Positions 44,287-53,969 of a DNA stretch of 64,000 bases are shown piece by piece. Source of the DNA: Acidovorax sp. FJL06 (lineage in GTDB: Bacteria; Pseudomonadota; Gammaproteobacteria; Burkholderiales; Burkholderiaceae_C). The notes below the pieces were generated by a model. It ran no database searches, was not told the DNA's origin, and saw only the letters and a program-made list of their open reading frames with translations. A program made the position numbers and the translations under genes. The stretch covers positions 62,001-126,000 of the forward strand of contig NZ_QAJR01000015.1 of NCBI RefSeq assembly GCF_003852545.1, in the 5' to 3' direction. The first letter of the stretch is position 1; the number at the start of each line of letters is the position of its first letter.

Positions 44287-45317
44287 CCCGCGTCCCCATG
44301 GACTTGCCAACAGGTTCCGCCAGCCGCCGCGCAGCATGGTGCGCCGCCTGGCTGCTGCTGGCCAGCGTGGTGCTGACGGTGTGTGGCGCCAGCGTGGGCA
44401 GCACGGGTTTTGACAGCGTGCTGCGCATGCACGGCGACCCCGTGGCCTGGCAGATCGTGTGGGACATCCGCCTGCCGCGCACGCTGGGCGCCTGGCTGGC
44501 GGGCGCGCTGCTGGGCCTGTCGGGTGCGGTGGCACAGGGGCTGTTTCGCAACCCGCTGGCCGACCCGTACCTGCTGGGCAGCGCCTCGGGTGCCGCGCTG
44601 GGCGGGGCCGTGGCCATGGCGATGTTTGGCGTGTCGCCGGTGGCGGCGCAGTGGTTGGCGCGCATCGGCATCACGGGCATGGCTTTCCTGGGCGCGGCGG
44701 GGGCGGTGGTGCTCACGCTGCTGCTCGCCAAGGGCGTGCAGCACACGCTGCGCCTGCTGCTGGCGGGGGTGATCGTGGGCGTGGTGCTGGGCGCCCTGCG
44801 CGACCTGGTGGAACTGGCCTCGCCCGACATTTTGCAGGCCATGCAGGCCTTCATTCTGGGCAGCACGGCCTTCGTGGGCCGGATGGCCTGCGTGCTCATG
44901 GCCGTGGCCTGGGGCCTGTGCTCGGTGGTGGCCTGGCTGCTGGCGCGCGCGCTCGATGGCCTCACGCTGGGCGAGGCCACGGCCGCCAGCCTGGGTCTGC
45001 CGCTCATGCCCATGCGCGCAGGCCTCGTGGCGGCCATGGCACTGGCCACGGGCACGGCGGTGGCGCAGACCGGGCTCATCGCCTTCGTGGGGCTGGCCGC
45101 GCCGCACCTGGTGCGCTCCATCGTGCGCGTGACGCACGAGCGGCACATCGTGCTCTCCAGCCTGATGGGGGCGGTGCTGCTGCTGGCGGCCGACACCCTG
45201 GCGCGCTGGCTGCTGGCGCCGCAGGAGCTGCCGGTGGGCGTGCTCACGGCGGCCCTGGGCGGCACCTACCTGCTGTGGCTCATGCACCGGCGCACGGCGC
45301 AAGGTGGTGCGCTATGA
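44283..45317 (+). CDS. btuC: cobalamin ABC transporter permease
   Basis: 344-residue FecCD-type permease with about ten helices. Signatures are RLPRTLGAWLAGALLGLSGA, NPLADPYLLGSASGAALG, GLIAFVGLAAPHLVRSI and HERHIVLSSLMGA. Start MTRVPMDLPTG overlaps the btuF stop (ATGA). Pairs with BtuD. Confidence 0.95.
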   Translation: MTRVPMDLPTGSASRRAAWCAAWLLLASVVLTVCGASVGSTGFDSVLRMHGDPVAWQIVWDIRLPRTLGAWLAGALLGLSGAVAQGLFRNPLADPYLLGSASGAALGGAVAMAMFGVSPVAAQWLARIGITGMAFLGAAGAVVLTLLLAKGVQHTLRLLLAGVIVGVVLGALRDLVELASPDILQAMQAFILGSTAFVGRMACVLMAVAWGLCSVVAWLLARALDGLTLGEATAASLGLPLMPMRAGLVAAMALATGTAVAQTGLIAFVGLAAPHLVRSIVRVTHERHIVLSSLMGAVLLLAADTLARWLLAPQELPVGVLTAALGGTYLLWLMHRRTAQGGAL

Positions 45318-45360
45318 ATTTGATAGCTATTGGCGCGCACCAGATAAGCGCCAGCATCGG
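45311..45360 (-). repeat. dispersed palindromic element, copy D (btuC/btuD junction)
   Basis: TTTGATAGCTATTGGCGC (45319-45336), loop, GCGCCA (45348-45353); its reverse complement aligns with copy B. It spans the btuC stop and encodes the first ~15 residues of BtuD. Confidence 0.65.
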
Positions 45361-46129
45361 AAATCGCTTGATATTGCAGGGCATTGACCTGCAACTGCCC
45401 GCCGGGCGCTGGACCAGCATCGTCGGCCCCAACGGCGCGGGCAAGTCCACCCTGCTCAAGGTGCTGGCCGGCCTGCTGCCGCGCGCTGCGGTGCAGGGCG
45501 AGGTGCAGCTGCTCGGCCGCCCGCTGGCGCAGATTCCGGCGCGCGAACGGGCCCGGCAACTCGCCTGGCTGGGCCAGAACGAAGGCTCGGCCGACGACCT
45601 GACGAGCTACGACGTGGCCATGCTGGGCCGCCTGCCGCACCAGGCCTGGCTGGCGCCGCCGGGCGCGGCCGACCATGCGGCCGTCGAACAAGCCTTGCGC
45701 ACCACGCAGGCCTGGGACTGGCGCCACCGCCCGCTGTCGCAGCTGTCGGGCGGCGAGCGCCAGCGCGTGCTGCTGGCCCGCGCCCTGGCCGTGCAGGCCC
45801 AGGTGCTGCTGATGGACGAGCCCCTGGCCAACCTCGACCCGCCGCACCAGACCGACTGGCTGCACACCATGCGCGCGCTGGTGGATGTGGGCGGCACGGT
45901 GGTCAGCGTGCTGCACGAGGTGTCGCTCGCGCTGCAGTCCGACGACATGGTGGTGATGGCGGAGGGCCGCGTGCTGCACCAGGGCGCCTGCGATGCGCCC
46001 GCCACCCACGCCGCGCTGGAGCAGGTGTTTGACCACCGCATCCAGGTGCGGCATCTGGATGGCATGTGGATGGCGCTGCCCTCCCTGCAACGCAAGAACA
46101 ACCAAGGAATGAAGGAAGTGCAAGCATGA
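45314..46129 (+). CDS. btuD: cobalamin ABC transporter ATPase
   Basis: 271-residue ABC ATPase: Walker A GPNGAGKST (about 40-48), signature LSGGERQRVLLARAL, Walker B VLLMDEPLANLD and the switch His in VLHEVSLAL. ATGA overlap with btuC and with the next gene. Its first 15 residues come from repeat copy D. Confidence 0.95.
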   Translation: MNLIAIGAHQISASIGNRLILQGIDLQLPAGRWTSIVGPNGAGKSTLLKVLAGLLPRAAVQGEVQLLGRPLAQIPARERARQLAWLGQNEGSADDLTSYDVAMLGRLPHQAWLAPPGAADHAAVEQALRTTQAWDWRHRPLSQLSGGERQRVLLARALAVQAQVLLMDEPLANLDPPHQTDWLHTMRALVDVGGTVVSVLHEVSLALQSDDMVVMAEGRVLHQGACDAPATHAALEQVFDHRIQVRHLDGMWMALPSLQRKNNQGMKEVQA

Positions 46130-46593
46130 ACATCGAATCGGGTTTTTCGCAGGTCGCGCAGTCATTGTTGTGGCCCGTGCTGGTGCTGGTGGGGCTGGCG
46201 TTTGTCTACGCGCTGTGGTCGGGCGGTGCCACGCTCATGGAGGCCTGGCAGCGCTGGCGCCAGCCGCAGTACCGCTCGCTGCGCGTGGCGCCGGGCCTGT
46301 CGATGGAAGAACTGGAGCTGCAACTGGTGCGCCAGGTCGAGCCCGTGCGCCTGCTCAGCCGCCTCTCGCCCATGCTGGGGCTGATCGCCACGATGATCCC
46401 GCTCGGCCCCGCGCTGCAGAGCGTGGCGGCGGGCAACGGCCAGCAGGCCCTGGCCGTGTTCAGCGGCGCCTTTGCCGGCGTGGTGCTGGCGCTGGCCGCC
46501 GCGTCGGTGGGCCTGGTGGTGTACTCGGTGCGCCGCCGCTGGCTGCTGGCCGAACTGCTGGTGGTGCGCAAGGAGCGCGGGGTGGCCGCATGA
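46126..46593 (+). CDS. MotA/TolQ/ExbB-type proton channel protein
   Basis: 155-residue protein. One N-terminal helix (about 14-33) is followed by a MotA/TolQ/ExbB domain with LLSRLSPMLGLIATMIPLGPAL and FSGAFAGVVLALAAASVGLVVY, the conserved pore helices. It lies in an ATGA-coupled series with a DUF2149 gene and the CobN-like gene. It probably powers a TonB-like process or the CobN-like protein (inference). Confidence 0.82.
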   Translation: MNIESGFSQVAQSLLWPVLVLVGLAFVYALWSGGATLMEAWQRWRQPQYRSLRVAPGLSMEELELQLVRQVEPVRLLSRLSPMLGLIATMIPLGPALQSVAAGNGQQALAVFSGAFAGVVLALAAASVGLVVYSVRRRWLLAELLVVRKERGVAA

Positions 46594-46976
46594 GCTTGCG
46601 CCATCTCAATGTGCTGGCCGAGGACGATGACGACCCGATGCTGTCCGCCGTGAACCTGGTGGACGTGTTCCTGGTGCTGGTGGTGGCGCTGCTCACGGCG
46701 GTGGCCGTGCAGAGCCAGACCAGCGCCCACGAGAGCGTCACCATCATCCGCAACCCCGGCCAGCCCGACATGGAAGTGGTGGTGCGCGAGCAGGGCAAGG
46801 AAGTGCGCTTCAAGGGCGCAGGCAGCGCAGCACAAGGGCAGGGCGTGCGCGCGGGCGTGGCCTATAAGCTCAAAGACGGCAACATCGTCTACATCCCGGA
46901 AACGGGCGCTGCCCCGGCCACGGCATTGGCCGGTGGTGCGGGGGGTGTTGCCACGGCGGCACCCGCCAAGCCATGA
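46590..46976 (+). CDS. DUF2149 (ExbD-like) membrane protein
   Basis: 128-residue protein with one N-terminal helix preceded by an acidic segment (EDDDDPMLSAVNLVDVFLVLVVALLTAV, quoted in full only by position 11-38). The Asp in LVDVFLV sits where ExbD/MotB have the proton-relay Asp. A small periplasmic domain follows (about 45-110). It is the probable ExbD/MotB-type partner of the preceding protein, and its stop overlaps the CobN-like start. Confidence 0.75.
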   Translation: MSLRHLNVLAEDDDDPMLSAVNLVDVFLVLVVALLTAVAVQSQTSAHESVTIIRNPGQPDMEVVVREQGKEVRFKGAGSAAQGQGVRAGVAYKLKDGNIVYIPETGAAPATALAGGAGGVATAAPAKP

Positions 46977-49900
46977 AGGCGCTGATCCTGCGCGCGGCAC
47001 TGTGGTGCCTGCTGCTGGCTGCGCCGCTGGTGCAGGCCGCACCGTCGGCACCCGTGCTGCTCTGGCTCACCTCGGACATCACCACGGCCCCGCGCACGGC
47101 CATGGTGCAGCGCCTGGCCACGGAGGCGGGCCTGGGCTTTGCGCACATCGACTACCCGCTGGGCGGCCCGGCGGTGCTGGACGCGGCCCAATCCCAGACG
47201 CTGCAGCGCGCGTTGGCGGGCGCCGCGCTGGTGTGGGTGGATGCGCCGCATGCCAGTGTGGAGGCACGCCTGCGCCGCATGGCGGGGCCGCAGCTCGATG
47301 AGCGCGCTACGCGCACGCCCGGCCGCGTGGTCTGGGTGCCGGCCGGCACCCCGGCGGCCGATCTGGCGGCGCTCGATGCCTCCGCCCGCATGGTGGCCTA
47401 CCTGCAGGCCGGTGGCCCGCGCAACCTGGAGCGCGCCATGGCCCTGGCGCGCGCCACCGTCGCGGGTGCTGCCCTGCCTGTCTTGCCCGCGCCCGACATA
47501 TTGCCCAACCGGGGCCTCTACCACCCCGATGCGCCCCGCCTGCTGCCCCATGCCGCAGCGCTGGAGGCCTGGCGCCAGGGCCAGCCCGCGCTGCGCGGCC
47601 TGCCCGCCGTGGCCGTGCTGGTGCACCGCCACCATTTTGTGGATGGCAGCACCGAATGGCTCGATGCCTGGCTGCGCACCTTCCGCCAGCAAGGCCTGTT
47701 CGCCTATGCGGCCTTTGGCCAGCAGGTCACGGCGCAGACGCTGGCCGAGGTGCTGGAGCTGCCCCCCGCCAGTGGCACCGGCCCCGGCCGCCTGCATGCC
47801 TCGGCCTTGGTGCTGCACCAGCTCGTGCCCCAGGCCGCCGCGCTGCAGCCGCTGCTGGCGCGCTGGGGCGTGCCGCTGCTGGGCACGCAGCCCTACCGCG
47901 CGGGCGATGCCGCCGCGTGGGAGGCGAGCGACACGGGGCTGTCGCTGTCCGATGTGCCGTTCTACCTGGCCCAGCCCGAGGCAGCCGGCGCTATCGACCC
48001 AATCCTCACCGTGGCGCACGGCCCTGAGGGGCGCGACTACCGCCTCATCGAACGCCAGGCCCAGGCCGTGGCCGCCAAGGCGCGGCGCCTGATCGCGCTG
48101 CAGACCAAGCCTGCTGCCGACAAGCGCCTGGTGGCCATGGTCTACAACTACCCGCCGGGCGGCACCAACTTCGGCGCCTCGTTCCTCAACGTGCCACGCA
48201 GCCTGGAGCAGGTGTCGGGCGGCCTGGCGCAGGCGGGCTACCGCACGCAGCAGGTGCCCGAGCAGGGCTGGATCGACGGGCTCAAGCCCCTGCTGGCCGC
48301 CTACTACCCCGGCGCCGATGTGCGTGCGCTGCTGCACAGCGGCCAGGCCGCCGCGCTGCCGCTGGCGCGCTATGAGCAGCACCTGGCCACGCTGCCGAAG
48401 GCCGTGCGCGAGCGCATGAACGCGCACTGGGGCGCACCCGAAAAGAGCCGCTATGTGGTCGATTGGCAGGGCGAAAAGGTGTTCGCCGTCCCGCGCCTGC
48501 AGGTGGGCCAACTGGCCGTGCTGCCCCAGCCCCCGCGCGAAGAAACCCTGCGCCTGGGCCAGAACCCTTTCATGCACAAGAGCAAGGCGCCGCTGTCGCA
48601 CCATTACCTTGCGGTGTACCTGTGGGCGCAGCTAGAGGCCGACGCGCTCATCCACTTCGGCACCCACGGTACGCAGGAATGGGCCGGTGGCAAGGCACGC
48701 GCGCTGGATGTGCACGACGATGCGCTGCTGCCCCTGGGCGACCTGCCCGTGGTCTACCCCTACATCGTGGACAACCTGGGCGAGGCCCTCACGGCCAAGC
48801 GCCGGGGCCGCGCCGTGCTGGTGAGCCACCGCACGCCCGTGTTTGCCCCGGCGGGCTTCGAGGCACGCATGGCCCACATGCACGAGGTGATGCACGAGTG
48901 GGAAACCGTGGACGAAGGCCCCACGCGCCGCGCGCTCGAAAAGCAGTTGGTGGCGCAGTTTGTGGAGCACCAGCTGCACCGCGACCTGGGCTGGAGCGCC
49001 GCGCGCATTGCGGCCGATTTCAACGGCTTCCTCGAAATCCTGCATCCCTATCTGGACCAGCTCGCGCAAAGCTCGCAGCCTAAAGGCCTGGCCGTGTTCG
49101 GCCGCGTGCCCGCCCCCGAGCAGCGGCGCGAGACCATCCTGCAGGCGCTGCGCAAGCCGCTGATCGAGGCGCTGGGTGAGGACATCGACGAGGCCTTTTT
49201 GATCAAACACGATGCGGTGCTGGCCGCTCGCCCCGCGCGCTGGCTGGAGCTGGCGCTGGTGGACGCCGAGGCCGCGAGCAAGTTGGACCTGCGCCCCGCG
49301 CTGCCCGCGCAGGCTGCATCCGACGTGGTGCGCGCCGAAGACCATGTGCCCAACCGCGCCGCGCGCAAGCCCATCGACACCCCCGCATTGCTGCAATTGG
49401 CCCAGCGCGCGCAGGCGCTGGAGCGCCTGCTGGCCACCGAAGGCGAGCTGCCCGGACTGCTGGCCGGACTGGAGGGCCGCTACCTCACGGCGGCCTACGG
49501 CGGTGACCCGATCCGCAACCCCGACAGCCTGCCCACCGGCCGCAACCTCACGGGGCTGGACCCGAGCCGCCTGCCCACGCGCCAGGCCTATGCCGTGGCG
49601 CAGACGCTGTTCAACGACTGGTTCAAGGACTACCAGGCGCGCCATGGCGGCCAGGCACCGCAGCGCATGGCGCTGTCGCTGTGGGCGGGCGAGACGCTGC
49701 GCCACCAGGGCATCATGGAAGCGCAGGCCCTCGTGGCGCTGGGCATGCGCCCGGTGTGGGACGACTCGGGCCGCCCGGTGCGTGTGGAGACCATTGCGGC
49801 CGACGAGCTGAAACGCCCGCGCGTCGATGTGCTCATGAGCATCACCGGCTCGTACCGCGACCAGTTCCCCGCGCTGATGGCGCTGCTCGACCGCGCCGTG

Positions 49901-51139
49901 GCCCAGGCCGCCACGGCCGAGCCCGGCAACGTGATTGCGCGCAACACCGCGCAGATCGGCCAGGAGCTGCGCAAACAAGGTGTGCCCCGCGCACAGGCCG
50001 AGCAGCTGGCGCGCGTGCGCGCGTTCGGCAATGCGGTGGGCGACTACGGCACCGGCCTGTCGGACGCGGTGCAGAGCGACGGCCTGCAAACCAACGATGC
50101 GCGCCTGGGCCAGATGTTCCTTGAGCGCATGAGCCAGCCTTATCTGGAGGGCGAGCCCGTGACCGGCGTGGCGGGCGGCGCGGCGGCCAAGGCGCTGGGC
50201 GCGCACCTGCGCCGCACCGACGCGGCCATCCTCTCGCGCAGCTCGCACCTGTACGCCATGGTCAGCTCGGACGACCCGTTCCAGTACCTGGGCGGCCTGT
50301 CGGCCGCCGCCCGCGTGGCTGGGCGCCCGCAGGGGCTGGAGCTGCATGTGGCCCAGCTGCAGGACGTGGGCGAGCCCACCACCGAGACCGCGCAGCGCGC
50401 CATTGCGCTGGAGATGCAGTCGCGCTACCTGCACCCTGGCTGGCTGCAGGCGCAGAAGGCCGAGGGCTATTCGGGCACGCTGCAGGTGCTCAAGGCCGTG
50501 CAGTTCGCCTGGGGCTGGCAGACCGTGGCGCCCGACACGGTGCGCAGCGACCATTGGCAGAGCTTTTACGACGTGCTGGTGCGCGACAAGCACCAGCTGG
50601 GCCTGCCCGAGTGGCTAAAAGAGCATCCACAGGCCTATGCCCAGTCGCTCGAACGCCTGGTGCAGGCGCAGCGCCAGGGCTATTGGCAGGCCGATGCCGA
50701 CACGCAAAAGCAGCTCGCGCAGGCCTACCAGGAGCTCACGCGCGCCGCGCCGCTGGCGGCCGAGCTGCCCAGCGTGCGCCGCTGGGTGGAGCAGGCCGCG
50801 CAGGGCACCGCCCCTGCGTCTACCGGCATGGCCGTGGCCACGCCACAGTTGACAGCGGCCCCGGCGCCGCAGCCCGCACCGCCTGCTGCCGACCTGCCTG
50901 CACCGCCCGCCCAGGCCGAGGCACCGCCCGCCGCACCCACCGTGCCTGCCATGGGCGTGCTGTTGGAGCGCCAGCCCGAGCGCGAAGCCCCCGACACCGC
51001 CCAAGAGCCCAGCCCCGTGGAGCGCATGGCCGGCATCGTGGCCCTGCTGGTCATGGCCCTGGTGGTGCTGGCGGGCGCTGCGTGGCAGGCGCGCCGCCCG
51101 TTTTCACTGTCCGCTGCACCCGGCCTGGCCCGCGCGTGA
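46973..51139 (+). CDS. cobN: CobN-like protein, exported and membrane-anchored
   Basis: 1388-residue CobN/BchH/ChlH-family protein. A clear signal peptide is present ([21 protein letters not shown], residues 2-22). The CobN core includes [20 protein letters not shown]-like and [14 protein letters not shown] motifs (His561-Gly566) and [14 protein letters not shown]. An Ala/Pro-rich linker (about 1285-1340) leads to a C-terminal transmembrane helix (about 1352-1370) and a short basic tail. Classical CobN is a cytoplasmic cobaltochelatase subunit working with CobS/CobT, which are absent here. Coupling to ExbB- and DUF2149-type proteins suggests an envelope complex that handles corrinoids or cobalt (inference). 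Confidence 0.88.
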   Translation: MKALILRAALWCLLLAAPLVQAAPSAPVLLWLTSDITTAPRTAMVQRLATEAGLGFAHIDYPLGGPAVLDAAQSQTLQRALAGAALVWVDAPHASVEARLRRMAGPQLDERATRTPGRVVWVPAGTPAADLAALDASARMVAYLQAGGPRNLERAMALARATVAGAALPVLPAPDILPNRGLYHPDAPRLLPHAAALEAWRQGQPALRGLPAVAVLVHRHHFVDGSTEWLDAWLRTFRQQGLFAYAAFGQQVTAQTLAEVLELPPASGTGPGRLHASALVLHQLVPQAAALQPLLARWGVPLLGTQPYRAGDAAAWEASDTGLSLSDVPFYLAQPEAAGAIDPILTVAHGPEGRDYRLIERQAQAVAAKARRLIALQTKPAADKRLVAMVYNYPPGGTNFGASFLNVPRSLEQVSGGLAQAGYRTQQVPEQGWIDGLKPLLAAYYPGADVRALLHSGQAAALPLARYEQHLATLPKAVRERMNAHWGAPEKSRYVVDWQGEKVFAVPRLQVGQLAVLPQPPREETLRLGQNPFMHKSKAPLSHHYLAVYLWAQLEADALIHFGTHGTQEWAGGKARALDVHDDALLPLGDLPVVYPYIVDNLGEALTAKRRGRAVLVSHRTPVFAPAGFEARMAHMHEVMHEWETVDEGPTRRALEKQLVAQFVEHQLHRDLGWSAARIAADFNGFLEILHPYLDQLAQSSQPKGLAVFGRVPAPEQRRETILQALRKPLIEALGEDIDEAFLIKHDAVLAARPARWLELALVDAEAASKLDLRPALPAQAASDVVRAEDHVPNRAARKPIDTPALLQLAQRAQALERLLATEGELPGLLAGLEGRYLTAAYGGDPIRNPDSLPTGRNLTGLDPSRLPTRQAYAVAQTLFNDWFKDYQARHGGQAPQRMALSLWAGETLRHQGIMEAQALVALGMRPVWDDSGRPVRVETIAADELKRPRVDVLMSITGSYRDQFPALMALLDRAVAQAATAEPGNVIARNTAQIGQELRKQGVPRAQAEQLARVRAFGNAVGDYGTGLSDAVQSDGLQTNDARLGQMFLERMSQPYLEGEPVTGVAGGAAAKALGAHLRRTDAAILSRSSHLYAMVSSDDPFQYLGGLSAAARVAGRPQGLELHVAQLQDVGEPTTETAQRAIALEMQSRYLHPGWLQAQKAEGYSGTLQVLKAVQFAWGWQTVAPDTVRSDHWQSFYDVLVRDKHQLGLPEWLKEHPQAYAQSLERLVQAQRQGYWQADADTQKQLAQAYQELTRAAPLAAELPSVRRWVEQAAQGTAPASTGMAVATPQLTAAPAPQPAPPAADLPAPPAQAEAPPAAPTVPAMGVLLERQPEREAPDTAQEPSPVERMAGIVALLVMALVVLAGAAWQARRPFSLSAAPGLARA

Positions 51140-51167
51140 CATCCCCCTTCTTGAAAGCACCCACACC

Positions 51168-51737
51168 ATGCAGATCGAAACCCCACCCACCGAGAAGCGT
51201 TATGAAAAGCCCGAGGGCGAGCGCCGGGGCATCGTCATCGTCAACACCGGCGACGGCAAGGGCAAGAGCACAGCGGCCTTTGGCCTGGCGCTGCGCGCCC
51301 ACGGCCGGGGCAAGGCCGTGAAGATCTACCAGTTCATGAAGGTGCCCACGGCGCGCTTTGGCGAGCACCGCATGTTCGAGCAGATTGGCCTGCCCATCGA
51401 GGGCCTGGGCGATGGCTTCAGCTGGAAGAGCAAGGACCTGGAGCACTCCGCCCAGCTCGCGCGCGACGGCTGGGAAAAGGCGCGCGCCGCCATCCTGTCG
51501 GGCGAGCATTTTCTGGTGGTGCTCGACGAGATCACCTACCCGCTGATCTACGGCTGGCTGCCGCTCGACGGCGTGCTGCAGACGCTGCGCGAGCGGCCCA
51601 AGGACGTGCATGTGTGCCTCACCGGACGCCGCTGCCCGCCCGAGATCATCGCGCTGGCCGACACGGTGACCGAGATGCAGATGGTCAAGCACGCGTTCAA
51701 GGCCGGCATTCCTGCCCAGCGCGGAATCGAGGACTGA
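51168..51737 (+). CDS. cobO: cob(I)yrinic acid a,c-diamide adenosyltransferase
   Basis: 189-residue CobO/BtuR ATP:corrinoid adenosyltransferase: P-loop [14 protein letters not shown] (about 26-39), [15 protein letters not shown] and TGRRCPPEI. It adds the upper adenosyl ligand. It follows the CobN-like gene by 28 bp. Confidence 0.96.
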   Translation: MQIETPPTEKRYEKPEGERRGIVIVNTGDGKGKSTAAFGLALRAHGRGKAVKIYQFMKVPTARFGEHRMFEQIGLPIEGLGDGFSWKSKDLEHSAQLARDGWEKARAAILSGEHFLVVLDEITYPLIYGWLPLDGVLQTLRERPKDVHVCLTGRRCPPEIIALADTVTEMQMVKHAFKAGIPAQRGIED

Positions 51738-51823
51738 GGCCTGCGATTCCTGTCGCTGCTGGGGGCGGCCCGTTCTCCCGCTCCAGCCTTTTCGCTCCTG
51801 CTTTTTCTTTCTCCGTTCTTTTC

Positions 51824-53941
51824 ATGCGCAAACACCTCACTCCCCTGTCGCTGGCCGTGCTCGCCTGCACCACGCCGGCCGCCATGGCCCAGGCCACCGC
51901 CGAGTTGCCGGCGGTCCACGTCACGGACACGCCGTCCGCGCCCGGCAGCACGCTCTCGCTCGACGCGCCCAGCGCCACGGGCTCGCGCCTGGGCCTCACC
52001 GCGCGCGAGACCCCGGCCAGCGTGAGCAGCCTGGGCGCGGCCGACATCGCCGAGCGCAGCCTGACCCGCGCGCAGGACGTGGCCGTGCGCATGCCCGGCA
52101 TCACCGAGGCGCCGGCTCCCGGCAATGGCGGCACCAGCCTGGTGGCGCGCGGCTTTGCGGGCCACAACTCGGTGGCGCAGATGGTGGACGGCACGCGCCT
52201 CATCGTCGCCTCGGGCACCATCACCTACCCGTTCTCGACCTGGCCCATGGAGTCGGTCGAGGTGCTGCGCGGCCCGGCCTCGGTGCTCTACGGCGACGGT
52301 GCCATCGGCGCGGCCGTGAACTACGTGACCAAGCGCCCGAGCTTCGAGGCCCCGCAGCGCGAGGCGTTTTTGAGCGTGGGCTCCTTCGGCACCGTGCAGG
52401 GCGGCGTGGGCCTGCGCGGCCCGATCAACGACATGCTGGCCTACTCGGTCTACCTGGATGCGGAAAAGAGCGACGGCTACCGCCCGTTGATGGACACGCA
52501 ACGCCACAACTACGCCCTGGCCCTGGCCGTGCGTGCCAGCCGCGACCTGAACGTCACCCTGTCGCTGGACGGCGGCGTGAACGACGACGCGCGCTACTTC
52601 GGCACACCGCTGCGCAATGGCGTGCTCGACGAGCGCCTGCGCCGCACCAACTTCAACGTGGCCGATTCGGTGGTGAAGTACGACGACCGCATCTGGCGCG
52701 CCAAGGTGGACTACCAGGCCGCCGCCGGCGTGCGCCTGCGCAACGAGACTTACCACCTGAGCACCGACCGCCACTGGCGCAATGCCGAGGCCTATGCCTT
52801 CAACGCCGCCGGCACGGCCGTGAACCGCAGCGACTACCTGGAAATCCTGCACGACCAGGCGCAGACCGGCAATCGCTTTGACGCCACGTTCGACGGCCAC
52901 CTCTCCGGCATGAAGAACCGCTTCATCGTGGGCCTGGACTGGTACCGCACAGAGCTGGTGCACACCAACAATGCGCCCTACGGCGGTGCCAGCACGGTGG
53001 ACCCATTCAACTTCAACCCCGGCGCGTTTATCAGTCCCGTGCCCACCCTGCCGGGCCGGCGCTCCAAGCTGCAGACCACGGCCTTGTTTGCCGAGAACGC
53101 CCTCGACCTCACGCCGGAGTGGAAGCTGGTGGCAGGCCTGCGCAGCGACCGCATGGAACTGGACAACACCGACCTGCGCACTGGCGTGAACCTGGTCAAG
53201 CAATATTCACCCGTCACCGGCCGCCTGGGCGCTGTGTGGTCGCCCAGCGATGCGCTGTCGCTCTACGGCCAGTTCGGCACCGGCACCGATCCGCTCAGCG
53301 GCGCGCTGTCGTTGCCCGGCGGCGGCAACACGCTGGACTTGACCAAGGGCCGCCAGGTGGAAGTGGGCGCCAAGGGCACCGTGCCTGCCGTGCGCGGCGA
53401 GTGGACGGTGGCGCTCTACAAGATCGAAAAACGCAACCTGCTTTCGCGGGATGCGAGCAACCCCAACCTCACGCAGCAGATCGGCCAGCAGTCTTCCAGC
53501 GGCATCGAGCTGGCCTTTGCGGCCGAGCCCGTGCGCGGCTGGACCATTGACGCCAACGCCGCCTTCCTTCGGGCGCGGTATGACAACTTCAAGGAGCTGG
53601 TGTCGGGCGCCCTGGTTGCGCGCGACGGTAACACGCCCACGGGCGTGCCTGAGCGCACCGCCAGCATCTGGACGGCCTGGCGCTTCCTGCCCCAATGGCA
53701 GGCAGGTTTGGGGGCGCGCTACGTGGGGGAGCGCCAGGGCAACACCGCCAACAGCGCGCAGCTGCCGTCGTATGTGGTGCTGGATGCCTCGCTGGCCTAC
53801 GACTATTCGCGCCACCTCAAGCTCGGCCTGGCCGTGAAGAACCTGGCCGACCGCGACTATGCGCTGGCCGGCACGGCCAACACGCGCTGGCTGCTGGGCG
53901 CGCCGCGCACCGTGCAGCTCACGGCGCGCGCAAGCTTCTGA
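51824..53941 (+). CDS. TonB-dependent siderophore-type receptor
   Basis: 705-residue outer-membrane receptor: signal peptide (to AMAQ, about 20), plug domain (ARETPASVSSLGAADI; ARMPGITEAP-like; SVEVLRGPASVLYGDGAIGAAVNYVTKRP, quoted in part) and a barrel ending in LTARASF. The family is normally ferric siderophore receptors. Its place in a riboswitch-led B12 operon suggests a metal, haem or corrinoid ligand. No clear SD precedes the ATG; the 5' region is pyrimidine-rich. Confidence 0.88.
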   Translation: MRKHLTPLSLAVLACTTPAAMAQATAELPAVHVTDTPSAPGSTLSLDAPSATGSRLGLTARETPASVSSLGAADIAERSLTRAQDVAVRMPGITEAPAPGNGGTSLVARGFAGHNSVAQMVDGTRLIVASGTITYPFSTWPMESVEVLRGPASVLYGDGAIGAAVNYVTKRPSFEAPQREAFLSVGSFGTVQGGVGLRGPINDMLAYSVYLDAEKSDGYRPLMDTQRHNYALALAVRASRDLNVTLSLDGGVNDDARYFGTPLRNGVLDERLRRTNFNVADSVVKYDDRIWRAKVDYQAAAGVRLRNETYHLSTDRHWRNAEAYAFNAAGTAVNRSDYLEILHDQAQTGNRFDATFDGHLSGMKNRFIVGLDWYRTELVHTNNAPYGGASTVDPFNFNPGAFISPVPTLPGRRSKLQTTALFAENALDLTPEWKLVAGLRSDRMELDNTDLRTGVNLVKQYSPVTGRLGAVWSPSDALSLYGQFGTGTDPLSGALSLPGGGNTLDLTKGRQVEVGAKGTVPAVRGEWTVALYKIEKRNLLSRDASNPNLTQQIGQQSSSGIELAFAAEPVRGWTIDANAAFLRARYDNFKELVSGALVARDGNTPTGVPERTASIWTAWRFLPQWQAGLGARYVGERQGNTANSAQLPSYVVLDASLAYDYSRHLKLGLAVKNLADRDYALAGTANTRWLLGAPRTVQLTARASF

Positions 53942-53969
53942 TAGCGGTGCATCGAGTGAGGAACGGCGC

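Noticed and set aside
48632-50593. 653-codon open frame antisense to the CobN-like gene
   Set aside because: Same type of His/Arg/Gln-rich shadow; no promoter, SD or recognisable domain.
46973-51139. Frameshift or gene fusion in the CobN-like gene
   Set aside because: The frame is open throughout with family motifs in order. The extra ends are a signal peptide and an anchor, not a fused domain.
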